This document shows positions 45,137 through 52,012 of a stretch of DNA of 64,000 nucleotides, one piece after another. The DNA is taken from the NCBI RefSeq assembly GCF_017876515.1, contig NZ_JAGIOC010000001.1, positions 992,001-1,056,000 on the forward strand, in the 5' to 3' direction. Origin of the DNA: Brachybacterium fresconis (GTDB lineage: Bacteria > Actinomycetota > Actinomycetes > Actinomycetales > Dermabacteraceae). Below the pieces are notes generated by a model. It made no database searches. It saw only the letters and a list, made by a program, of their open reading frames with translations, and was not told the DNA's origin. A program made the position numbers and the translations under genes. The stretch's first letter is position 1; every line of letters begins with the position of its first letter.

Positions 45137-46197
45137 CCGGCGGTGCTCCCCCGTCCGGGCCCGTCCTCCTCCGAGGACGGAGCGGGGTCAGGGGTGACCT
45201 CCTCGACAGAGGTGGATTCGACAGGGGTGGAGGAGAGCTCGACGAGATCGGGCTCGGACGGGAGGTCCAGCACGCCGGGAGGCGCCGGGGGCGCTTCGGC
45301 AGCCGGTGCGGCGGAGGCGGTCGGGCCGTCGGAGTGTGCGACGGGGCCGTCGGGCTCCCCCGCCTCCTCCTCGGTCCCGGCACGCGCCGCGGGCTGTGCG
45401 CCGTCGGTCCCGGTCGCCTCGACGCCGTCGGTCCCGGTCGCCTCGGCCCCGTCGGCCGTCTCCTCCCCGGACGTCTGCTCGCCCCCTGCGCTCGTCTCGT
45501 CCGCGGTCGTCGCGTCCTGGTCGGCCCCGTCGGAGTCCTCGGGCTCCTCGGGCTCCGGGGCGGTGAAGATGTCGCCGACGACGGCGACGACGTCCTCCGC
45601 GCTCAGCGAGCCCTCCCGGACGATCTCGGCGGGCACGACGGTGGTGTCGATGATGGTCGAGCTCGTCCCGAGGCGGGCGGTGCCGCCGTCGAGGTACTCC
45701 TCGACGGCGTCGCCGAGCTGGGTGGCGGCGTCGAGGACCGTGAGCGCGGCGGCCTTCCCGTGGCGGTTCGCGCTGGACACCGCGAGGGGTCCGGTGCGAC
45801 GCAGCAGGTCCAGGGCGATCTCGTCATCGGGCATGCGCAGGGCGACGGTGCCGCGGGTCTCCCCCAGGTCCCAGGTCAGGGACGGCTGGGCGTTCAGGAT
45901 CAGGGTGAGGGGGCCGGGCCAGAACTCCTCGGCGAGGCGCTCGACGTACTCGGGGACGTCCAGGGCGAGGGCGAGCAGCACGGCGTGGTCGCCGATCAGC
46001 ACCGGCGGCGGGACGTCGCGGCCGCGTCCCTTGGCCTCGAGCAGGTCCGCGACCGCGTCCGGGGTGAAGGCGTCGGCGCCGATGCCGTAGACGGTGTCGG
46101 TCGGCAGCACGATGAGCTTGCCGTCACGGACGGCCTGCGTCGCCGCCGTGAGGGCGGCCTCGCGGGATTCAGGATTCTGGGTGTCGTGGACGCTCAC
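45133..46197 (-). CDS. tsaC: L-threonylcarbamoyladenylate synthase with acidic C-terminal extension
   Basis: Makes threonylcarbamoyl-AMP from threonine, bicarbonate and ATP for the t6A37 tRNA modification; TsaD, encoded at 62265, uses the product. Residues 1-210 are a TsaC/YrdC domain: KLIVLPTDTVYGIGADAFTPDAV, KGRGRDVPPPVLIGD, FWPGPLTLIL, GTVALRMPDD, PLAVSSANRHG and TSSTIIDTT. Residues about 215-354 are an unusual Glu/Asp/Pro/Ala/Thr tail with an internal repeat (GVEATGTDG), not the normal Sua5 C-terminal domain. GTG start at 46197 overlaps prmC by GTGA; the end overlaps wecA. Confidence 0.92.
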   Translation of the reverse strand: MSVHDTQNPESREAALTAATQAVRDGKLIVLPTDTVYGIGADAFTPDAVADLLEAKGRGRDVPPPVLIGDHAVLLALALDVPEYVERLAEEFWPGPLTLILNAQPSLTWDLGETRGTVALRMPDDEIALDLLRRTGPLAVSSANRHGKAAALTVLDAATQLGDAVEEYLDGGTARLGTSSTIIDTTVVPAEIVREGSLSAEDVVAVVGDIFTAPEPEEPEDSDGADQDATTADETSAGGEQTSGEETADGAEATGTDGVEATGTDGAQPAARAGTEEEAGEPDGPVAHSDGPTASAAPAAEAPPAPPGVLDLPSEPDLVELSSTPVESTSVEEVTPDPAPSSEEDGPGRGSTAG

Positions 46198-47114
46198 CGA
46201 GTCAGTCTCTCACTTCCAGGGGTCGGGTCCCCAGCGGCACGGCGTGCCACCAGGAAGCGGTCGCGGCCGGTCAGATCGACGGCGGTGCTCACCTGCTCGA
46301 AGCCGCCGATGCGGGCCGCGGCGTCCCGGGCGGCAGGGCCCTGGACGTCGGCGTGCTCCATGATCAGCACTCCTCCGGGCCGCAGCAGGCGGGCGGCCCA
46401 GGAGATCACGGCGCGGGGCACCGCGAGCCCGTCCTCGCCGCCGCCGAACAGGGCTCGGTGGGGATCGTGCTCGAGGACCTCGGCGTCCCGCGGCACGGCC
46501 TCGGGCGGGATGTAGGGCGGGTTGGACAGGATCGCGTCGACCGGGCCCGCCGCCGCGAGCTCGGCCAGGGCGGGCCCGGCGGGGTCGGCGGTGAGGTCGG
46601 CCCGCAGGACGCGCCCCCGGCCGGGGCCGGCGGCCTCGAGGTTCTCCACGGCGAGGTCTGCGGCGCGGGGGTCGATCTCGACGGCGAGCACGCGAGCGGC
46701 GGGGATCTCGTCGAGGGCGGAGGCGGCCAGGGCGCCGCTGCCGGTGCACAGGTCCACGAGGTTCTCGAGGGGACCCGAGGCGTGCTCGCGCAGCAGCTCC
46801 AGAGCGAGCTCGGTCTCCGGCCGGGGGATGAACACGCCCTCGCGCACGCGCAGCATCAGGCGGCGGAAGGGGGCGCGGCCGAGGATGAGTTGGAGGGGCT
46901 CGCGTCGCTCACGGCGCGCCGTGAGCTGCTCGAGCTGTGCCGCGAAGCCGTCCGGGAGGACATCGAGCAGGATCAGCGGCCGCGCGGTGCCGGCAGCTTC
47001 GGCGATCAGTGCTCTGGCATCGACGCTCGGCGAGGCGACGCCGGCCCGGCCGAGGCGCTGAGTGGTCACGGAGAGGGCCTCCCGCAGGACCACGCGGGTC
47101 TCGGTGCCGCTCAC
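46194..47114 (-). CDS. prmC: peptide chain release factor glutamine methyltransferase PrmC
   Basis: Methylates the GGQ glutamine of release factors using SAM. The 306-residue protein has an N-terminal helical domain ending in PLQLILGRAPFRRLMLRVREGVFIPRPETELAL, SAM motif VDLCTGSGALAAS (120-132), acidic loop AVEIDPRAADLA and the catalytic NPPY (198-201, ILSNPPYIPPE). It follows prfA with a GTGA overlap, pairing enzyme and substrate in one operon. Confidence 0.95.
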   Translation of the reverse strand: MSGTETRVVLREALSVTTQRLGRAGVASPSVDARALIAEAAGTARPLILLDVLPDGFAAQLEQLTARRERREPLQLILGRAPFRRLMLRVREGVFIPRPETELALELLREHASGPLENLVDLCTGSGALAASALDEIPAARVLAVEIDPRAADLAVENLEAAGPGRGRVLRADLTADPAGPALAELAAAGPVDAILSNPPYIPPEAVPRDAEVLEHDPHRALFGGGEDGLAVPRAVISWAARLLRPGGVLIMEHADVQGPAARDAAARIGGFEQVSTAVDLTGRDRFLVARRAAGDPTPGSERLTR

Positions 47115-48232
47115 GGGGCGCCCTGCTGGGCCTCGGCCAGGCGGGCGGCCCGTTCTGCGTCGCGGCTGGAGGCGATGAGGTCCTCGAGGTCCCCGGCCAG
47201 GACCTGGGAGAGGTTGCCGGCCTTGTACCCGGTGCGGTGGTCCGCGACGCGGGACTCGGGGAAGTTGTAGGTGCGGATGCGCTCGCTGCGGTCGACCGTG
47301 CGCACCTGGGAGCGGCGGGTCGCGGAGGAGGCCTGCTCCTGTTCGAGGCGCCGGGCGTCCAGCAGACGCGTCCGCAGGATCCGCAGGGCCTGGTCCCGGT
47401 TCTGCAGCTGGCTCTTCTGGTCCTGGCAGGAGACGACGATGCCGGTGGGCAGGTGGGTGATGCGCACTGCGGAGTCGGTGGTGTTCACGCTCTGGCCGCC
47501 CGGGCCGCTGGAGCGGAACACGTCGATGCGCAGATTCGCGGGGGCCATCGCCTCGGCCAGCAGCTCGCCCTCGTCGGCCTCATCGGCCTCGGGCAGCACG
47601 AGGACGCCGACGGCGGAGGTGTGGATGCGGCCGGCGGACTCGGTGACCGGGACCCGCTGGACGCGATGGACGCCGGCCTCGTGCTTGAGGTGGGCGTAGA
47701 CGCCGTCGGCCGGGGCTGCGGAGGAGCTGCCGCTGATGGCGGCGGTGACGTCCTTGAGACCACCCAGCTCCGTCTCGGCGGAGGTGAGCACCTCGACGCG
47801 CCAACCCCGGTGCTCGGCGTAGGAGCGGTACATGCGCAGCATCTCGCCGGCGAACAGGGCGGACTCCTCCCCGCCCGCGCCGGCCTTGATCTCGAGGATG
47901 ACATCGCGGGCGTCGTCGGGATCGCGCGGGGCCAGGAGGTCCTCGAGGTGGTCGCGCTCGGTCTCCCAGCGCTCGGCGAGCTGCTCGGCCTCGGCGGCGA
48001 GCTCCGCGTCCCCCTCCCCCACCTCTGCGAGCTCGCGGGCGGTCTCGAGATCGGCGAGGGTGGCCTCGACCTGCGCGGCGGCGGCGAGCACGGTGTCGAG
48101 CTCGGCGTAGCGCCGAGCGACCCGACGGGCCCGTGCAGGGTCGTCGTGGAGTGCGGGATCGGCCATCGCGTCCTGCAGACGCGCATGCTCCTGCCGCAGC
48201 GGTGCGAGACGATCCCCGCCACCTGCTTCCAT
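47111..48232 (-). CDS. prfA: peptide chain release factor 1
   Basis: RF1 ends translation at UAA and UAG. The 373-residue protein has the RF1-type anticodon-like tripeptide PVT (195-197, in HRVQRVPVTES) and the catalytic GGQ (245-247, in SSGPGGQSVNTTDSAVRITHLPTG). A small Ser/Ala/Pro insertion (SGSSSAAPADG, about 168-177) replaces the usual GKGAY turn before the recognition loop. ATG 48232 has GGAGGAG upstream. Lies after rpmE with tandem hairpins between them. Confidence 0.96.
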   Translation of the reverse strand: MEAGGGDRLAPLRQEHARLQDAMADPALHDDPARARRVARRYAELDTVLAAAAQVEATLADLETARELAEVGEGDAELAAEAEQLAERWETERDHLEDLLAPRDPDDARDVILEIKAGAGGEESALFAGEMLRMYRSYAEHRGWRVEVLTSAETELGGLKDVTAAISGSSSAAPADGVYAHLKHEAGVHRVQRVPVTESAGRIHTSAVGVLVLPEADEADEGELLAEAMAPANLRIDVFRSSGPGGQSVNTTDSAVRITHLPTGIVVSCQDQKSQLQNRDQALRILRTRLLDARRLEQEQASSATRRSQVRTVDRSERIRTYNFPESRVADHRTGYKAGNLSQVLAGDLEDLIASSRDAERAARLAEAQQGAP

Positions 48233-48268
48233 CCCGCTCCTCCGCTCGATCCCGGCCCCGCACGAGAC

Positions 48269-48304
48269 GACGCCGGTGCACGCCCTGGGGCGCGCACCGG
48301 CGTC
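48269..48304 (-). terminator. strong hairpin downstream of rpmE
   Basis: GACGCCGGTGC (48269-48279) and GCACCGGCGTC (48294-48304) form a perfect 11-bp stem with a 14-base loop. No T-run follows on either strand, as is usual for high-GC actinobacteria. It could attenuate read-through from rpmE into prfA. Confidence 0.6.
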
Positions 48305-48316
48305 GGAGACCGGTTC

Positions 48317-48344
48317 GATCGGGCCGGGGCCTCGCCGCCCGATC
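48317..48344 (-). terminator. second hairpin downstream of rpmE
   Basis: GATCGGGC (48317-48324) pairs with GCCCGATC (48337-48344), an 8-bp perfect stem with a 12-base loop. Together with the hairpin at 48269 it forms a tandem structure between rpmE and prfA. Confidence 0.5.
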
Positions 48345-48380
48345 TCCAGCTCTAGAAGGTCAGACTCAAGCCTTCGTCGC

Positions 48381-48484
48381 TCTTCCTGATCTCCTACCGC
48401 TCGTACCTCGCAGTACGTCGATCAGGCCCTCTTCGATCTTCCTGATCTCCTACCGCTCGTACCTCGCAGTACGTCGGTCAGGCC
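48381..48484. repeat. 48-bp direct duplication overlapping the rpmE stop
   Basis: Copy 1 (48381-48428) and copy 2 (48437-48484) start TCTTCCTGATCTCCTACCGC and match at 47 of 48 positions, separated by eight bases. Copy 2 includes the rpmE stop codon and the end of the last alanine codon. Each copy contains CGTAC-6-GTACG, a short inverted repeat. A weaker partial trace precedes copy 1 (near 48363). It looks like a tandem duplication of the rpmE 3' end and may carry an RNA structure. Confidence 0.9.
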
Positions 48485-48690
48485 TTCTTCTTGCCGTAGC
48501 GAGCCTCGAAGCGGGCCACGCGGCCGCCGGTGTCGAGGATCTTCTGCTTGCCGGTGTAGAACGGGTGGCACGCGGAGCACACCTCGGCGCGGATGACGCC
48601 GTCGCCCTTGGTGCTGCGGGTGGTGAACGAGTTGCCGCAGGTGCAGGACACCTGGGTCTCGACGTACTGGGGGTGGATCTCAGCCTTCAT
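48478..48690 (-). CDS. rpmE: 50S ribosomal protein L31 (zinc form)
   Basis: L31 bridges the two ribosomal subunits. The 70-residue protein is the C+ type: Cys16, Cys18, Cys38 and Cys41 (SCTCGNSF and [15 protein letters not shown]) form a zinc ribbon, so it acts as a zinc reserve that can be replaced by a C- paralogue under zinc limitation; no such paralogue is in the window. ATG 48690 with AAGGAGA upstream; the longer open frame is not needed. It ends in GKKKA within the 48-bp duplicated element. Confidence 0.97.
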   Translation of the reverse strand: MKAEIHPQYVETQVSCTCGNSFTTRSTKGDGVIRAEVCSACHPFYTGKQKILDTGGRVARFEARYGKKKA

Positions 48691-48819
48691 GTCTCTCCTT
48701 CTCGGGGTCGCTGGGTCGGCGCCCGGCGGGCACCGTGAACCAGAACCGACGTCATAGTCTGCCATGTCCGGCCTCGCCCCGCGAGATCTCGGCGGGCGGC
48801 GTGCGCACCGTCACCCCTC

Positions 48820-49803
48820 TCAGGTCGAGGCGCGCACCTCGAGGCGGTACGGCACGACGCGGTGCGCGCCGCGGCCGCTCAGCGGGGCCTCCTCCTCGAG
48901 CATCTGGGCCACCAGTGCGACCGTCTCCCGGGCGACCGCCTCGATGTCCACGCTCAGGGTGGTCAGCTCCGGGGTGACGAGAGAGGCGATCTCCAGTCCG
49001 TCGACGCCGACCAGACGGACCTGCCCCGGCACGTCGACGCCCAGCAGCCGCAGGTCGCGCAGCAGACGCACCGCGAGCACGTCATTGAATGCGACGAGCG
49101 CGTCGGCACCGTCCTCGAGGACCGCCTCGAGCACGTCCCGACGCCCGGTGCGGCCATCGACCCCGTGGATCGGGACCTCGCCGTCCGGCGCCAGCGGAGC
49201 GAGGGCTGCGGCCAGCGCCAGTGCCCGGGAGCTGGGGGCCTCGCCGGCCAGGTCGAGCACGACGGGCCGGGCAACACCGGCGGCCTGCAGGTGCTCCGTG
49301 AGGTCGGTCATCGCCTCGGCAGTGGCCAGCTCGACCACACCGACCGCATCGATCTGCTCCGTGGAGTCGCCCAGCGCCACCACGGGCATGCCCCCGGCGC
49401 CCCGGATGCCCGCGGTCTGCACGCCGTAGCCGACGATCGCGTCGACCCGCCGGGCCAGCGCTCCGGCGACCTGTTCGGGATGCGGTGCGTTGTCCGCCTC
49501 GGCGAGCACCACGTTCCACCCATAGGGAGCGCAGGCCCTGACCACCGCGGCCCCGAGCTCCGCGAAGTACGCGTTGGACAGGTCCATCACCACGAGGCCG
49601 AGGGTGATCGGCCCCTGCTCGACCAGTCCGCGTCCGAAGCGGGAGGGCCGATAACTCAGCTCACGGGCCGCCTCGAGCACCCGCTCACGGGTGGCGGTGC
49701 TGATGCCGGCCATATCGTTCATCGCGCGCGAGACCGTCTGCCGGGAGACCCCGGCCCGCTCCGCGACGTCGATGATCGTCGACCGGCGCCCCGGCCAGCT
49801 CAC
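48820..49803 (-). CDS. LacI-family transcriptional regulator
   Basis: A 327-residue sugar-responsive repressor. The N-terminal helix-turn-helix is STIIDVAERAGVSRQTVSRAMNDMAGISTATRERVLEAARELSYRPSR; the hinge leads to a periplasmic-binding-protein-like core (TLGLVVMDLSNAYFAELGAAVVRAC, ALVAFNDVLAVRLLRDLRLLGVDVPGQVRLVGVDGLEIASLVTPELTTL). GTG start at 49803 overlaps the stop of the oxidoreductase fusion (GTGA), so regulator and enzyme are co-expressed. It probably binds the palindrome at 51854-51867 upstream of that gene, giving autoregulation. The effector sugar is unknown. Confidence 0.93.
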   Translation of the reverse strand: MSWPGRRSTIIDVAERAGVSRQTVSRAMNDMAGISTATRERVLEAARELSYRPSRFGRGLVEQGPITLGLVVMDLSNAYFAELGAAVVRACAPYGWNVVLAEADNAPHPEQVAGALARRVDAIVGYGVQTAGIRGAGGMPVVALGDSTEQIDAVGVVELATAEAMTDLTEHLQAAGVARPVVLDLAGEAPSSRALALAAALAPLAPDGEVPIHGVDGRTGRRDVLEAVLEDGADALVAFNDVLAVRLLRDLRLLGVDVPGQVRLVGVDGLEIASLVTPELTTLSVDIEAVARETVALVAQMLEEEAPLSGRGAHRVVPYRLEVRAST

Positions 49804-51812
49804 CGGGTCTCTGCCTTGAGGTCCAGCCAGGCCAGGTCGCGCTCGGAGAGCTCGACCCCGAGACCCAGCGTCGAGGAGCGCATCTCGGCGATGCTGCGGG
49901 GGCCGAACAGAGCGAAGGTCGGGAACTTCTGGTGCAGCACGAAGGCCAGGGCGATCGCGGTGGCCGGGACACCGTGCTCCTGCCCCAGGGCCCGAGCTCG
50001 GGCCAGCCGCTCGAAATTCTCCTCGCTGTAGTAGCAGCGCACCAGCTCCGCGTCGGAGCGGTCCTCGGGGTGCGCACGACCGGTGAAGAAGCCGCGGGCC
50101 TGCGAGGACCAGGGCAGCAGGGCTATGCCTCGCTCCTCGAGCCAGGCCTTGGACTCGGGATCGGTGGCGTGGACGCAGCCGGCCCAGGGGACGTCCAGCG
50201 CCTCGGCCAGCCCGAAGTGATTGGACAGGATCGTGAAGCCCGTGCGGCCGTTCGCGCGGGCGTAGGCGTTGGCCTCGTCCACCCGCTGGGGTGTCCAGTT
50301 CGAGCCGCCGTAAGCACGGATCCGGCCGGCGCGCAGGTGCTCGTCCATGACGTCGACGAATTCGCCGACCGGGATCTCGGGGTTGTCGCGGTGCATCATG
50401 TACAGGTCCGCGTAGTCGGTGCCCTGCCGCTCGAGGGACTCCTCGAGCTGGCGGGTGATCGAATCCGGATCGCAGTGCGGGGTGTGCGCGCCCTTGGCGA
50501 TCACCACGACGTCCTCTCGGACCCCGCAATTGCGCACCCACTGGCCGAACAGCTTCTCGGTGTAGCCGCCGCCGTAGATGTAGGCGGTGTCGAAGGTGGT
50601 GCCGCCGATCTCGTAGAACGCGTCGTACATGGCCGTGGCGTGCGCCAGGTTCATCTGGTTGTCGCACCCCATCACCAGGCGCGAGACCTTCTTGTCCAGA
50701 CCCGCCAGGGTCCCGTAGGCCATGGCCGGGCCGGAGCGCACGCTGCCTGCCTCGAGCGGGCGACCGGTGAGGGTGGGGATGTCCGCATCATCGCGCTCGA
50801 AGGGGTAGCGGAGGCCGATCTGCTCACGCCAGAGGTCCAGGGCGCGGGCCTGACCGAGTGAGTTCTCGCCGGTCATCTCGGGGACGATGCCGTCTCCTCG
50901 GGCGGCGCGGGCAAGGGCATCGGCCTCCAGCGCGTAGGCCGACGCGGCGGCGACCGCGATCCGCTGGGGCTGCTGGCCGACCACGTCGAGCTCGATGGTC
51001 TGCTGCTCGCCGAGACCCCAGGGGTCGGACAGGCGGATCACGCCGCGCGAGCCGGTGATCGTGGCGCTCTGGGGGTCGGCCAGGCGGACTCCGGTGCGCA
51101 GGGTCGCGGTGATGTTCCCGGGCAGGGTGAGCTCGGCGCTCGCCCACTCGTCGACGCCGGTCTCCCCGATCGTCCCGCTGCCGTGGATGGAGGTCGGGTC
51201 GGCGAAGGCCTCGCCCCGGGCCGCGCCGGCGACGAAGCGCGCGAAGGACATCGGGTAGCAGCCGACGTCGAGGATCCCGCCCCCGGCGGTGGCGGTGTCG
51301 AACAGGCGTCCGCTGCGGCCGCCGGTGTCGAAGGCGAACGAGGCGTCGACATGGGTGACCTCGCCGATCGCGCCTTCGGCCACGAGCTGAAGCACTCTCT
51401 CGGTCTGCGGGTGGAAGCGGTACATGTACGCCTCGAGCAGCACGCTCCCGCTGCCGGCGGCGAGGTCCGTCAGCGCCATGGTGGTGCCCGAGTTCGGGGT
51501 CAGGGGCTTCTCGCACAGCACGTGCTTGCCGGCCTCGAGCGCGGCGGCGGCCAGACGCGCATGGCCGGTGTGGACTGTGGAGACGTAGACCGCGTCGACC
51601 TCGTCCGAGGCGAGGACCTCCTCATAGGTGCCCAGCAGCGCGGGCTCGGCGAGGGAGAACTCCTGGGCAAAGGTGCGGGCCCGATCGGGCGAGGAGCTGC
51701 CGACGGCGACCAGGACGCCGTCCTGGGAGTCCGGCAGCTGGGTGGCGAAGCGGCGGGCGATGGAGCCCGGGCCGAGTACGGCCCAGCGGAACGGGGTGGC
51801 GGTGATGCTCAT
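49800..51812 (-). CDS. bifunctional Gfo/Idh/MocA oxidoreductase - aldo/keto reductase fusion
   Basis: A 670-residue fusion of two NAD(P)-dependent sugar oxidoreductases. Residues 1-345 are Gfo/Idh/MocA: Rossmann loop AVLGPGSIARRF, Glu-Lys-Pro 101-103 (CEKPLTP) and the GGGILDVGCYPMSFARFV helix. Residues 365-670 are an aldo/keto reductase with the complete tetrad: Asp408, Tyr413 (FDTAYIYGGG), Lys440 (VVVIAKG) and His474 (YADLYMMH). Both active sites are intact, so the protein could oxidise a sugar at one site and reduce the product at the other, for example an epimerisation; this is inference. The start is ATG 51812 (MSITATPF), with AAGGA 12 bases upstream; GTG 51866 would lie inside the operator. 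Confidence 0.92.
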   Translation of the reverse strand: MSITATPFRWAVLGPGSIARRFATQLPDSQDGVLVAVGSSSPDRARTFAQEFSLAEPALLGTYEEVLASDEVDAVYVSTVHTGHARLAAAALEAGKHVLCEKPLTPNSGTTMALTDLAAGSGSVLLEAYMYRFHPQTERVLQLVAEGAIGEVTHVDASFAFDTGGRSGRLFDTATAGGGILDVGCYPMSFARFVAGAARGEAFADPTSIHGSGTIGETGVDEWASAELTLPGNITATLRTGVRLADPQSATITGSRGVIRLSDPWGLGEQQTIELDVVGQQPQRIAVAAASAYALEADALARAARGDGIVPEMTGENSLGQARALDLWREQIGLRYPFERDDADIPTLTGRPLEAGSVRSGPAMAYGTLAGLDKKVSRLVMGCDNQMNLAHATAMYDAFYEIGGTTFDTAYIYGGGYTEKLFGQWVRNCGVREDVVVIAKGAHTPHCDPDSITRQLEESLERQGTDYADLYMMHRDNPEIPVGEFVDVMDEHLRAGRIRAYGGSNWTPQRVDEANAYARANGRTGFTILSNHFGLAEALDVPWAGCVHATDPESKAWLEERGIALLPWSSQARGFFTGRAHPEDRSDAELVRCYYSEENFERLARARALGQEHGVPATAIALAFVLHQKFPTFALFGPRSIAEMRSSTLGLGVELSERDLAWLDLKAETR

Positions 51813-51853
51813 GGAGACGTCGTCGTCCTTCGGTGTCGGTGACCCACGGTGTT

Positions 51854-51867
51854 CGTGAACGTTCACG
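51854..51867. promoter_or_regulatory. LacI-type operator palindrome
   Basis: CGTGAACGTTCACG is a perfect 14-bp palindrome with the central CG and the TGNNANCGNTNNCA-like symmetry of LacI-family operators. It lies just downstream of the predicted promoter and 41 bases upstream of the fusion gene start, well placed to block transcription. The co-transcribed LacI protein is the obvious ligand. Confidence 0.75.
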
Positions 51868-51875
51868 AGACGGCT

Positions 51876-51905
51876 ACGTTATCCCCTGTCACCACCGCCC
51901 CACAA
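51876..51905 (-). promoter_or_regulatory. promoter of the oxidoreductase-LacI operon
   Basis: On the minus strand TTGTGG (51900-51905) is followed after 18 bases by TAACGT (51876-51881). Transcription would start near 51869, at the edge of the operator. Confidence 0.45.
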
Positions 51906-51952
51906 GTTCTCCTGCCGCACGCGTGCAGGCCATCCCTCGACGCGACGACGAC

Positions 51953-51983
51953 GGGGCGCCCTCACTCGTGGTGAGGACGCCCC
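51953..51983 (-). terminator. hairpin downstream of rho
   Basis: GGGGCG-c-CCTCAC pairs with GTGAGG-a-CGCCCC around a five-base loop, a 12-bp stem with one mismatch. It begins 30 bases after the rho stop. It has no T-run; it probably ends or attenuates the rho transcript and separates it from the divergent-in-function downstream module. Confidence 0.6.
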
Positions 51984-52012
51984 GCGGCGCCGGTGCAGGT
52001 GGTCGTCGACCG

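Noticed and set aside
48820..50667. 615-residue single protein joining the LacI regulator to upstream sequence
   Set aside because: The N-terminal half of that frame is out-of-frame translation of the aldo/keto reductase; the LacI start at GTG 49803 with a GTGA overlap explains the locus.
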